Of a stretch of DNA of 64,000 bases, positions 18,543 to 27,333 are shown in pieces. Numbering within the stretch: position 1 is the stretch's first letter; each line of letters starts with the position of its first letter. The stretch is from Paenibacillus sp. FSL R5-0341. GTDB lineage: Bacteria; Bacillota; Bacilli; Paenibacillales; Paenibacillaceae. The stretch spans positions 992,001 to 1,056,000 of the forward strand of contig NZ_CP150241.1 in assembly GCF_037975235.1 (NCBI RefSeq), read 5' to 3'. A program made the position numbers and the translations under genes. Below the pieces are notes generated by a model that saw only the letters and a program-made list of their open reading frames with translations, ran no database searches and was not told the DNA's origin.

Positions 18543-19403
18543 ATGGATGCAGGTGATTTGAAAATATTTCAGGCGGTTGCCCGCGAAGGTAGTATCAGTA
18601 AAGCTGCGCTCGCACTCAATTATGTACAATCCAATGTGACCACACGGATCAAACAGTTGGAGACTCAGCTACAAGTACCGCTGTTTCATCGTTCCAATCG
18701 AGGGATGTCGCTCACACCGGCGGGAGAGAACCTGCTTGTGTATGCAGATCGAATTTTGCAATTATTATATGAAGCAGAGCAGGCCACGCAAGTGGGGAAC
18801 CCACCAGCAGGCTTACTTCGTTTGGGTGCGATTGAGACAGCAGCTTCCACTTTTCTGACGCCACTCTTGGCTGAATATACTTCATGCTACCCGGAGGTAC
18901 AGCATTCGCTTGTCACGGGTGGGACGCATGAACTGAACCAGAAGGTGATTCAACATGAATTGCATGGCGCATTAATATATGGCCCAATCGATCATCCTGA
19001 GCTGAACTATATGAAGATGTATGACGAAGAAATGGTGCTGGTCGCCGAACCTGGAACACATGAGTTGCATGCTCTATTGTCCAGGCCGATGTTGTTTTTT
19101 GAGATCGGATGCACACATCGGGCTCAGGCGGAATCTTTTTTGAGAGATCAAGGTATCCACTCACTGAGCGTCATGGAATATGGAACACTGGACACGATTC
19201 TAAATGGTGTATCTGCCGGGCTCGGCGTATCATTGCTGCCAAGATCTTCAGTTACCAAAGCAGAATTAAGAGGCGAGATTGCAGTGATGTCGTTGCCCGA
19301 TCCTTATTACCGGTTGGAAGTAGGATTTGTGTATTCCCGTGGTGAACATATATCTAGTGCGCTGAGCGCTTTGGTACAGATCATTACAGAACCAGAACTA
19401 TAA
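18543..19403 (+). CDS. LysR-family transcriptional regulator
   Basis: 286 aa. The winged helix-turn-helix occupies residues 5-65 (LKIFQAVAREGSISKAALALNYVQSNVTTRIKQLE). The C-terminal effector-binding domain follows (about 92-285) and ends with the usual GVSAGLGVSLLPRS element, in the CzcR/YofA-like style. It is divergent from the MDR oxidoreductase, and its stop codon touches the ribosome-binding site of the downstream aldolase frame, so it probably controls both sides. The effector is unknown. The start ATG 18543 has only a weak AGGTGATCAGGA upstream. Confidence 0.88.
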   Translation: MDAGDLKIFQAVAREGSISKAALALNYVQSNVTTRIKQLETQLQVPLFHRSNRGMSLTPAGENLLVYADRILQLLYEAEQATQVGNPPAGLLRLGAIETAASTFLTPLLAEYTSCYPEVQHSLVTGGTHELNQKVIQHELHGALIYGPIDHPELNYMKMYDEEMVLVAEPGTHELHALLSRPMLFFEIGCTHRAQAESFLRDQGIHSLSVMEYGTLDTILNGVSAGLGVSLLPRSSVTKAELRGEIAVMSLPDPYYRLEVGFVYSRGEHISSALSALVQIITEPEL

Positions 19404-19417
19404 AGGAGTGAGTGATC

Positions 19418-20518
19418 TTGGAGGATACTACGTTAACGCTCGCGGAAGCATTTAGTCAGGCAGACTTTATTATTGGCGGTCATGGCATTCGCAAAGTGAA
19501 GGTGCTTCAGGATGTACTGGAGCAGATCGATGGGGAACTGTTCAGTGACCACTACGGCAACGGTCCCGTCATTGAAGAGTTTCAGCAACAGATGGCAGAC
19601 GTTCTGGGCAAGGAATCGGCGGTGTTTTTCCCAAGCGGAACGATGGCGCAGCAGATAGCATTACGGATCTGGTGTGACCGCAAAGGAGTAAAGCGAGTAG
19701 CTTATCACCCTCTATGTCATCTGGAAATCCATGAGGAAGACGGTCTGAAAGAGTTGCACCAGATTGAATCGATTTTGCTTGCGGACAAGGATCGTTTGAT
19801 TCGATTAGAAGATGTACAGGCGCTCGATCAGGACATTGCCTGCCTGTTGTTGGAACTGCCGCAACGCGAGATTGGCGGCCAATTGCCAGCGTATGAAGAA
19901 CTGGAAGCGATCTCGGCGTATTGCCGTGAACGCGGGATTAAACTGCATTTGGACGGGGCGCGTCTGTTCGAGATTACTCCCTATTATCAGAAGACACCTG
20001 CGTAGATTTGCAGTCTGTTTGATACGGTGTATGTGTCCTTTTACAAAGGCATTGGGGGCATTGCGGGGGCCATATTGGCCGGAGACACGGATGTGATGCA
20101 AGAGTCGAAAGTATGGAAACGGCGGCACGGCGGAGATCTGATCGGCCTCTATCCGTATATTCTGAGTTCCCAGTATTATTTCAATGAACGGATTGGCAAA
20201 ATGGAGCTTTATTACGAGCAGGCTCAAGAACTCGCCTCCCTACTGAATGCGTGTCACGGAATACATACATTGCCCGAGGTCCCTGTATCGAATATGTTCC
20301 ATGTTCACTTTGCGCTGGCTGCTGCCGAAGTCGAACCGATTCTTGTGCAAATGGCTCAGCAGCATGGTATAGCAGTAACTTCGTATTTGAACAAGACGAG
20401 TGGGAACAGCTGTGCTTTTGAATTTTCTGCGGGAGATCGTTATGAGCAAGTTCCCCAGGATAAGCTGCGTGCAGCACTGGAATGGTTGGATCAAGAGCTG
20501 CGTAAACAGGTGAGATAA
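19418..20518 (+). pseudogene. Threonine aldolase-like PLP enzyme interrupted by an in-frame amber codon
   Basis: Both halves are in one frame and together give a complete about 366-residue beta-eliminating lyase/threonine aldolase. TTG 19418 is preferred (AAGGAG 9 bases upstream, overlapping the LysR stop); GTG 19412 is too close. N-terminal half: DHYGNGPVIEEFQQQMA, then FFPSGTMAQQIAL, then LHLDGARLFE. TAG at 20003-20005 follows TPYYQKTPA. The frame continues with ICSLFDTVYVSFYKGIGG, where the PLP-binding lysine (codon 20045-20047) lies 14 codons after the stop. The truncated product therefore cannot be active. One base change from CAG or GAG would explain it; a sequencing error or readthrough are alternatives. 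No other frame damage is visible, so the loss looks recent. Confidence 0.8.
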
Positions 20519-20566
20519 GAATTCTGAAAGAAATTTATGTGCGAAATCAACTAAATGTTGTTAATC

Positions 20567-20598
20567 TACCTTGTCCACATGCTGGACAGGGTATTTTT
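20567..20598 (+). terminator. Terminator after the aldolase frame
   Basis: Eleven-pair stem TACCTTGTCCA (20567-20577) with TGGACAGGGTA (20583-20593), one G-T pair, then TTTTT. The rest of the 318-bp gap to 20836 shows only a small CCTGT/ACAGG hairpin near 20707. Confidence 0.8.
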
Positions 20599-20836
20599 GT
20601 GCACTTATTTACAGCTTCCTATGCAAACCACTTTCATGAACGAGCATATGTCATTAGTCCAAAGTCCGATTTTTATCACAGGATTAACTTGAACAAGTGC
20701 ATGAACCTGTAGCAAAAACAGGTATACCGATGTATTCCAATATTTTCTTTATCATGTAAAATATTAAAGGTAATATATTCCAAACAAGGAATGGGGAGCG
20801 AAACGAGAGCTGTTCATAACATTCGGGGAAGAAAGG

Positions 20837-22225
20837 ATGAAGATTATGTTTTCACGTCAAAAATGTACGCTAGCTGTAATGTCACTCGCCTTATCTGCAA
20901 CACTGCTGGGGGGAAGTTCCGCATGGTCTGGAGATGCGTACGCAGCTGAATCCGCCGAGTCAGGTGTATCGATCACTGCTGTATTATCCGATATGCCTTC
21001 GGAATTGAGATCATCCATTGAGTGGGTGTACACCAATCGTATGATCAAGGAAGGATCGGTCAATCGGAAGAATCTGATCTACGATCAGATTTTTGCAGGT
21101 CAAGGAACCATTAACTATGTTGTACGCTGGCAATCGACCAAGAATGTGACCCTGCAACAGCGTAAGGATATCGAGAAGATGCTGGGCCGGCAAATGAATA
21201 ACTGGACGAAACATTTGAAGGGTTATGATGGTTGGCCTTATGGGGATATTGCGGTTAAAGTAGTCGGTTGGGCAGTAGCGAATCCGGCACAGATTCTGGA
21301 CAAGCAATCAGATGAAATCATATATACAACCACAACTGTGGATGAGCTGAGCAAGTCTGATCCGAAAATCCCGGCAGCCTTGCCTTATGCGCCTAACGCG
21401 TTGTCGCGATTTGAGCATTTTACGAATCCGAACTATGCCTACCCTGGCGGTTTGGACAAGCGGTTTGACATGTACCTGTGGGGAACGTCCAACTTCGGCG
21501 GCGGTGCTGGCGGAGACTGGGGGCAGCGGGTTTCCGATGATTACATTTTGAGAACCGTAAACAACACGGAAATCGAAATTACCGAACATGAAATTGGTCA
21601 TGGCTTCGGCATGCCAGATTTCTATGAAGTACCGGATCGTCCGCCGGGTGGCTTCCCCATGCCAACGATTATGTGGGCAGGCAATTCATCTACGATCACG
21701 AATTGGGATGCCTGGTTACTGCGATATACGTGGAGCCAGTTGAAGAAGGATACCGCACGTTTCCCGCTTGCACCAGCCACCAGTCAACCTGTTAATGTAG
21801 CTGCGAATGCGAAAGTGACGACATCGTATGTTTCTCCATGGGAAACGATTGCTGCGCTGAATGATGGGCTGGACCCTGCACATTCCAACGACCGTACACA
21901 GGCGGTGTATGGGAACTGGCCAGAGATCGGTACACATTGGGTACAATATGATCTGGATCGTACGTATACGGTATCACAAACGGATGTGTACTGGTTCAAG
22001 GACAACGGCGGCATCGACGTACCTCGCTCGTACAAAATTCAATACTGGGACGGAAAAACATGGCGTGATGTGAAGAACGCCAAAGGCCGTGGGACTCGTG
22101 CAGATACGTACAATACCACGACTTTTGATCCGGTGAGCACCACGAAAATGCGTCTTCAGATGGTATCCAATGATGCTGCTTCCACAGGCATTCTGGAATG
22201 GAAGGTAACGGGTATTGCGTTGTAA
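20837..22225 (+). CDS. Secreted zinc metalloprotease-like protein with C-terminal discoidin (F5/8 C-like) domain
   Basis: 462 aa with a signal peptide (cleavage near DAYA|A). Residues 40-310 form a putative peptidase domain with HEIGHGFGMPD, zinc ligands His251 and His255, catalytic Glu252, and Asp261 as a likely third ligand, the metzincin-like HExxHxxGxxD arrangement. Residues 325-460 resemble an F5/8-type-C/CBM32 fold (VNVAANAKVTTSY, WVQYDLDRTYTVSQTDVYWF, PRSYKIQYWDG), a module that usually binds sugars. It may cleave or bind a surface polysaccharide-associated protein. ATG 20837 has GGGGAAG close by; ATG 20846 has GAAAGG 9 bases upstream and is an equally good start. Confidence 0.75.
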   Translation: MKIMFSRQKCTLAVMSLALSATLLGGSSAWSGDAYAAESAESGVSITAVLSDMPSELRSSIEWVYTNRMIKEGSVNRKNLIYDQIFAGQGTINYVVRWQSTKNVTLQQRKDIEKMLGRQMNNWTKHLKGYDGWPYGDIAVKVVGWAVANPAQILDKQSDEIIYTTTTVDELSKSDPKIPAALPYAPNALSRFEHFTNPNYAYPGGLDKRFDMYLWGTSNFGGGAGGDWGQRVSDDYILRTVNNTEIEITEHEIGHGFGMPDFYEVPDRPPGGFPMPTIMWAGNSSTITNWDAWLLRYTWSQLKKDTARFPLAPATSQPVNVAANAKVTTSYVSPWETIAALNDGLDPAHSNDRTQAVYGNWPEIGTHWVQYDLDRTYTVSQTDVYWFKDNGGIDVPRSYKIQYWDGKTWRDVKNAKGRGTRADTYNTTTFDPVSTTKMRLQMVSNDAASTGILEWKVTGIAL

Positions 22226-22263
22226 GGTATAAGTTGTTAGTAAGAATGGATCTGACTACACAG

Positions 22264-22303
22264 CGGCTGATCAGTGGCGAAAGTCCTGATTCAGCCGTTT
22301 TTT
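22264..22303 (+). terminator. Terminator after the metalloprotease gene
   Basis: CGGCTGATCAG pairs with CTGATTCAGCCG (one bulged base), followed by six T. Confidence 0.85.
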
Positions 22304-22378
22304 GCAGGAATAGATAGACAAGTGACGAAAGGTACATTTTAAGATTTTGTTGAACACGTATTAAAAGGGGGAGTTCAA

Positions 22379-22849
22379 GTGGCGTCAATAGAATTGCAAC
22401 CGATTCGTGATCTTTTGGCCAAAGCTTATGATACGACAATGGGAGAAGGGTGCACTCCTGAAACGCAACAGAGCATTGGGGATTTTGAGCAAAAGCATAA
22501 CGTGAGATTGCCCTCAGCGTACCGTGCGCTTTTGCTCGAATTCGGTGCATGCAACTTCGGCGATCCTGCCTTGTATTCGGTGAAAGAACTGGACTGGGCC
22601 TATCCCGAGTTTCTGGAAGCCTATCGTGAATATGAGAAAGAATATGAGTTGCCAGCTGACCTCCAGCCTTTCCCGATTGGTGGATTTGGTGAAGGAAGTA
22701 TGGCTATACTGGATCAAAGCTCCGGCAAGGTATTGATGTTGATCCACGATGCAGGAGAACTGCCTCTTCGGGAGATTGCTGTGGATTTTAATGAACTAAT
22801 GATAATGCTGGCTGAGTCGGCAATCTGGGTTCAGGAACAGATGAATTAA
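22379..22849 (+). CDS. SMI1/KNR4-family protein (immunity-type)
   Basis: 156 aa from GTG 22379, with AAAAGGGGGAG 6 bases upstream. It carries the family pattern: PETQQSIGDFEQKHNVRLPSAYRALLLEFG with a following N-F-G-D-P, and later FPIGGFGEGSMAILD and a closing acidic helix. In bacteria SUKH/SMI1 proteins mostly act as immunity factors against contact-dependent or type VII toxins. No toxin lies beside it here; the WXG100 protein 14 kb away is the only related hint. The LysR gene downstream begins 31 bases after its stop. Confidence 0.82.
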   Translation: MASIELQPIRDLLAKAYDTTMGEGCTPETQQSIGDFEQKHNVRLPSAYRALLLEFGACNFGDPALYSVKELDWAYPEFLEAYREYEKEYELPADLQPFPIGGFGEGSMAILDQSSGKVLMLIHDAGELPLREIAVDFNELMIMLAESAIWVQEQMN

Positions 22850-22880
22850 CAGGATAGACGGAAGGAAGCACAGCAGACGT

Positions 22881-23759
22881 ATGGATATCCGAAAGTTAAG
22901 ATACTTTATCACCGTGGCGGAGGAGCTTCATTTCCACCGTGCAGCAGAAAAATTAAATATGACGCAACCACCGTTGAGCCAGCAGATTCAGAATTTAGAG
23001 GAAGAGCTTGGGGTAAAGTTGTTGGAACGCACAAGAAAAATGGTTCGTCTGACACCAGCAGGTGCCGTATTTTTGGAACAGGCCAGACTCATCCTGGCCC
23101 AACTTGATCGATCTATTCAGCTTACACAAAAGGCAGATCAGGGTATCATCGGGCATATAACCGTGGCGTTTGTGGATTCGGCTTCAGGGAGCATTATGGT
23201 GGATGTACTCAGGAAATTTCGCGCTGCGTACCCGCAGATTGAATTGACATTACGTGAGATGACTTCGTCCCAGCAATTGCAGGCACTGGAAGACGGACAG
23301 ATCCATATTGGATTTCTGCGCTATCAGGAAGATACCCGCCATGTTTCGTTCCGTCCCTGTCAGATGGAAACGTTGATTGCCGTGTTGCCAGATCATCACC
23401 CGATGGCTTCTCAGACTCAAGTTTCAATTCGAGAACTGGCGGATGAAGATTTTATTTTATTCCCAAGGCATCTGGGCTCTCCGTTCCATCGTCTCGTTCT
23501 GGATTATTGCAGAGCACATGGCGTAGACCCTCGAATTACGCAGGAAGCGATCCAGATGTATACGATTGTGAATCTCGTTGCGGCTGGCATGGGCATTTCC
23601 ATTGTTCCATCATCGGTGGATGTGTTCCAGCGAAAGGGTGTAGTCTTTCTTCCATTACAAGAAAATCCGCCCTCCGTACCGTTGTACACGGCATGGCGGA
23701 CGGATATGAATCAGGAAGTGGTATCCCGTTTTATGAACTTTGTTGATGAATGCGTTTAA
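22881..23759 (+). CDS. LysR-family transcriptional regulator
   Basis: 292 aa. The HTH is at residues 3-62 (LRYFITVAEELHFHRAAEKLNMTQPPLSQQIQNLEEELG), a pattern typical of the CynR/BenM/AlsR branch. The periplasmic-binding-type effector domain covers about 90-290 and includes MVDVLRKFRAAYPQIELTL and the AAGMGISIVPSS element. Its stop overlaps the stop of the convergent aldo/keto reductase by four bases, so the two messages are antisense at their 3' ends. The likely target is a nearby gene, but no operator was identified. GGAAGGAAG sits upstream of ATG 22881. Confidence 0.88.
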   Translation: MDIRKLRYFITVAEELHFHRAAEKLNMTQPPLSQQIQNLEEELGVKLLERTRKMVRLTPAGAVFLEQARLILAQLDRSIQLTQKADQGIIGHITVAFVDSASGSIMVDVLRKFRAAYPQIELTLREMTSSQQLQALEDGQIHIGFLRYQEDTRHVSFRPCQMETLIAVLPDHHPMASQTQVSIRELADEDFILFPRHLGSPFHRLVLDYCRAHGVDPRITQEAIQMYTIVNLVAAGMGISIVPSSVDVFQRKGVVFLPLQENPPSVPLYTAWRTDMNQEVVSRFMNFVDECV

Positions 23760-24745
23760 CCCGTCTTGGCTGGATCACGCTCAATCCAAGGATTCAATAT
23801 TTCATCAATACGAGTCATGATCTCAGGGTCCAATTTCACATCAGAAGCTTTTACATTTTCCAATACCTGCTCCGGCCGGGATGCACCGATAATGACGGAA
23901 CTGACATACGAATGCTGAAGCACCCATGCCACAGCGAGTTGGGGGAGCGTAAGACCAATCTCTTTAGCGAGCGGAACAAGCTCTTGCACAGCGGTAAGAA
24001 CATCTGCGCGTAACCACTGACCAGCCAATTTGTTGAAAAAGGGTGCTCCTGCCTCTCCGGCTGCACGTGATCCGGTGGGTAATGCTTCGTTAGGCACATA
24101 TTTGCCTGATAGTATGCCCTGAGCCAGAGGAGACCATGTGATCTGTCCCAGTCCTACTTGATCGCTTGCGGGTACGACTTCTTGCTCAATCACACGCCAT
24201 AACATGGAATATTGGGGTTGACTTGCAATAAAGGGCACACGAAGTTCCCGCGCCAAAGCGGCTCCTCTTGCGATCTGATCCGCGTTCCATTCGCTTACGC
24301 CAATGTAGTGGACTTTGCCCTGACGCACCAGATCGGCAAACGCAAGAAACGTTTCCTCCAGAGGAGTATTGTAATCATAACGGTGAGCGTAATAGACATC
24401 GATATAATCAGTCTGTAACCGACGTAAGGAACCATGACAGGCTTCCATAATGTGTTTCCGGGAAAGTCCGCGGTCATTATGACCAGAGCCGGTGGGGTGA
24501 CAGACTTTGGTGCACAGTTCAATACTTTCTCTTCGTACATCCTTAAGAGCCTGTCCTAACACGGATTCTGCCTTGGTATTGGAGTATACGTCTGCGGTAT
24601 CGAATGTGGTAATACCTGCATCCAAAGCGGCTCGCACACAAGCTTCTGCTATTCCATCCTCGACTTGCGCTCCATGCGTAATCCAGTTGCCGAGTGAAAT
24701 CTCACTGACGGTTAATCCACTGTTTCCTAATTTGCGATATTCCAT
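23756..24745 (-). CDS. Aldo/keto reductase (Kv-beta/YhdN-like)
   Basis: 329-aa NADPH-dependent (beta/alpha)8 oxidoreductase. The N-terminal EYRKLGNSGLTVSEISLG, FDTADVYSNTKAESVLG (catalytic Asp and Tyr), TKV (Lys) and YYAHRYD (His) complete the AKR catalytic tetrad. The C-terminal VSSVIIGASRPEQVLENVKA contacts the cofactor. It is longer than single-barrel 280-aa AKRs and fits the Kv-beta-like branch. The substrate is unknown, probably a general aldehyde. It converges on the LysR gene with a 4-base overlap and no terminator between them. Confidence 0.9.
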   Translation of the reverse strand: MEYRKLGNSGLTVSEISLGNWITHGAQVEDGIAEACVRAALDAGITTFDTADVYSNTKAESVLGQALKDVRRESIELCTKVCHPTGSGHNDRGLSRKHIMEACHGSLRRLQTDYIDVYYAHRYDYNTPLEETFLAFADLVRQGKVHYIGVSEWNADQIARGAALARELRVPFIASQPQYSMLWRVIEQEVVPASDQVGLGQITWSPLAQGILSGKYVPNEALPTGSRAAGEAGAPFFNKLAGQWLRADVLTAVQELVPLAKEIGLTLPQLAVAWVLQHSYVSSVIIGASRPEQVLENVKASDVKLDPEIMTRIDEILNPWIERDPAKTG

Positions 24746-24850
24746 TCTTGCCGCCTCCCTAAGTCATCTGGACTCCATTGTAGCAATGGCAGATTAATAG
24801 GTGAAATATCTTTTAAACCCATCTTTGATACGAAAAAGATATCAGTGAAT

Positions 24851-25885
24851 TTACATTTTCTCTTGAATGTATTTGCGATAGAGAGCGGGCGTAATCTCCT
24901 CGAACTTTTTGAATATTTTGATAAAATATCCCGATTCATTGAATCCCAGCTCATCACTGATCTGTGAGACAGGCATGTCGGTGACCTCCAGTAATTGCTT
25001 GGCCCACTTGATTTTGAGTCGTGCCAGGTAGGTTGTGAAGTTCTCACCGGTTTCCTTGGCAAACAGCCTGCTGAAATAACTCGGACTCAGGTGGCATAGA
25101 TCGGCCATTTGTTTGAGTGAAACCTGCTCACTCTTGTGACTGTGAATGTATTCAAATGCAGGCTGGAGCACCGGGCTGGAGCTTTCCGCATCACTTGGGC
25201 TGTTTTTGAGATAGGCATCCGCAATCGCATTGGTCATCTCTTTTTTGATCGACTCGATATTACGAATGGAGTAACCCGGCAGAATAGTGGAGAGGTTCAG
25301 TGACTCCTGATTGCCTGACGCTTTCTCGAACATTTCCACTAACAGATTTTTGTTGAGCGCTTCTTCTACAATATAGTTGCAGAGCAGGGATAACATGTTG
25401 GAGATTTTCACAATCTCTTCATAAGTCATCACAGGTAGCTGGGCGTAATCGTCTTTTAATTCCTCCAGCTTGGCTGCATGCATGGGCACGTTCTTGGATG
25501 TAACAATCTGCTCCAGATCACTACCCTTTTCCGGGTCGGCGAGTTTCACTTGTCCTGCCATGACGGCGCCGATATATTTGCCATCAATCGTGATCGGAAT
25601 CGCGATATCAATAATATTGAAATGGCATAAATACACATAAGGCTCATTTAATCGAACCGCTTCCAGACCACCGCGCGAATCACATTTTTGGCAGTAGGAG
25701 AGAAGTTCGGGGTCTTTGCGTACATTCTGGCAGAAGGCCTGACAGCTGCTGTGACTGGTTATGGGAATACCTTTATAGTCAACAGTGAGGATCGCAAGTT
25801 TGGTAACTGTGGCGAGAGAATCTTGTAGACGCTTCCATTTATTAAGGTCGAGAATTTTATTGATATGCAGATATTCTTTAATCAT
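24851..25885 (-). CDS. PocR-type sensory domain / AraC-family regulator
   Basis: 344 aa. Residues 8-175 form a PocR ligand-binding domain with the conserved cysteines CQAFCQNVRK and SYCQKCDSRGG, then YLCHFNIIDIAIPI. Residues 240-340 are an AraC double HTH (SLKQMADLCHLSPSYFSRLFAKE; then VSQISDELGFNESGYFIKIFKK). PocR domains sense small diols and related molecules; PocR itself controls 1,2-propanediol use. Here the divergent operon encodes glycerol dehydrogenase and dihydroxyacetone kinase, so glycerol or dihydroxyacetone is the likely signal. GGAGGT precedes the start by 8 bases. A 6-bp inverted repeat GCTAAC/GTTAGC at 25903-25940 is a possible operator. Confidence 0.88.
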   Translation of the reverse strand: MIKEYLHINKILDLNKWKRLQDSLATVTKLAILTVDYKGIPITSHSSCQAFCQNVRKDPELLSYCQKCDSRGGLEAVRLNEPYVYLCHFNIIDIAIPITIDGKYIGAVMAGQVKLADPEKGSDLEQIVTSKNVPMHAAKLEELKDDYAQLPVMTYEEIVKISNMLSLLCNYIVEEALNKNLLVEMFEKASGNQESLNLSTILPGYSIRNIESIKKEMTNAIADAYLKNSPSDAESSSPVLQPAFEYIHSHKSEQVSLKQMADLCHLSPSYFSRLFAKETGENFTTYLARLKIKWAKQLLEVTDMPVSQISDELGFNESGYFIKIFKKFEEITPALYRKYIQEKM

Positions 25886-26190
25886 TGGATGAAACCTCCA
25901 TAGCTAACCTGATTCATGATGTAGGCCGTTAAAAGTTAGCAAGTTGTACATATTAAGATGTAATGATGACGGGTAATGTATAATGGGAGGTCAAAATTCA
26001 ACCATCTCATGACAATAACATACCATGATTGCGCTAAAAAGCAAAAAATTACGATTGAAAATTATAATAATTTGTTATCAAAGTCCACTGTAAACCTGCT
26101 GCTCATGCGTTATATTAAGGTCAATTGTAAGAAATTAAAATTTGATCTAATGACTACACTATTTCATATCCTTAGGAGGCATATATTAAT
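25886..26190. other. 305-bp divergent control region of regulator and gldA-dak operon
   Basis: Holds the GCTAAC (25903-25908) / GTTAGC (25935-25940) inverted repeat and a good TATAAT at 25979-25984 on the plus strand without a matching -35, which would fit an activator-dependent promoter. AGGAGG at 26174-26179 serves gldA. The rest is AT-rich and gene-free. Confidence 0.45.
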
Positions 26191-27333
26191 ATGAGAAAAG
26201 CATTTATCAGCCCAACCAAATATGTACAAGGCGAAGACGAATTGTTGAACCTGGGGTACTTTGTTAAATCCTTCGGAGAATCTGCCTTGTTAATCGCACA
26301 TCCGGATGATGTACAGCGTGTCAAAGCAAAGCTGGATGCAACAGCCGAGAAATTTAATATTACGTTTGTTGAAAGCGGTTTTAAAGGGGAATGTTCCCGT
26401 GAGGAAGTTGCTCGTCTGCAAGCGATCGCGAAGGAGAAAGGATGTGACTCTACCATCGGTCTGGGTGGCGGTAAAGCCATTGATGCAGCTAAATGTGTAG
26501 CTGAAGGCGAAGCACTGATCATCTGTCCAACGATTGCGGCAACAGACGCACCGACAAGTCACTCGGCTGTATTGTACACACCGGATGGTTCTTTCGATGA
26601 CTATGCTTACTTCAAACAAAGCCCAAGTGTGGTACTCGTTGATACAACGGTAATCGCTAACGCACCAACACGTTTCCTCGTATCCGGTATGGGAGATGCG
26701 CTCTCTACATACTTCGAAGCAAGAGCAACAGCGAAATCCTATTCCCGTGTAAACGCAAGTCTTCCAATGGGTTCCCGCGAAGGATATACACCTTCTGCAG
26801 TTGGTACGAATGCGGCACTTGCACTGGCAAAACTGTGTTATGAAATGCTGCTGACTGACGGTGCGAAAGCAAAAGTAGCGAGTGACAGCAACGTTGTGAC
26901 TCAAGCGCTGGAAAACATCGTTGAGACTAACATTCTGTTGTCAGGTCTTGGATTCGAAAGCGGCGGTCTGGCCGCAGCACATGCAATCCACAACGGTTTG
27001 ACTGTTCTTGAGGGCACACATCACTTCTTCCACGGTGAAAAAGTATCCTTTGGCACAATTGCACAACTCGTGCTCGAAAATGCACCAACCGAAGAGCTGC
27101 ATGAAGTTATGGACTTCTGTCTAGAAGTGGGACTGCCGATCAGCTTGGCGGACATCGGTGTAGACACGATTAGTCAGGAAGAGCTGTTGAAAGTGGCAGA
27201 GATCGCTTGTATTCCGGAAGAATCCATTCACGCGATGCCGTTCCCGATCACCGTTCCTGAAGTGGCTGCTGCCATTGCAGCCGCTGACCGCATGGGTCGT
27301 GAGTACAAAGCAGCTCGCCGGGAGGCAAAATAA
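26191..27333 (+). CDS. gldA: Glycerol dehydrogenase
   Basis: 380-aa metal-dependent NAD alcohol dehydrogenase that converts glycerol to dihydroxyacetone. The nucleotide loop GLGGGKAIDAAK is near residue 91. The zinc ligands fit the family: Asp169 in GMGDALSTYFEA, His264 in AAAHAIHNGL and His281 in HHFFHGEKV. CPTIAATDAPTS contacts the substrate region. The length matches GldA of Bacillus (about 370). The stop overlaps the dihydroxyacetone kinase start by one base (TAATG), so the two steps are translationally coupled. Likely activated by the divergent PocR-AraC protein. Confidence 0.95.
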   Translation: MRKAFISPTKYVQGEDELLNLGYFVKSFGESALLIAHPDDVQRVKAKLDATAEKFNITFVESGFKGECSREEVARLQAIAKEKGCDSTIGLGGGKAIDAAKCVAEGEALIICPTIAATDAPTSHSAVLYTPDGSFDDYAYFKQSPSVVLVDTTVIANAPTRFLVSGMGDALSTYFEARATAKSYSRVNASLPMGSREGYTPSAVGTNAALALAKLCYEMLLTDGAKAKVASDSNVVTQALENIVETNILLSGLGFESGGLAAAHAIHNGLTVLEGTHHFFHGEKVSFGTIAQLVLENAPTEELHEVMDFCLEVGLPISLADIGVDTISQEELLKVAEIACIPEESIHAMPFPITVPEVAAAIAAADRMGREYKAARREAK

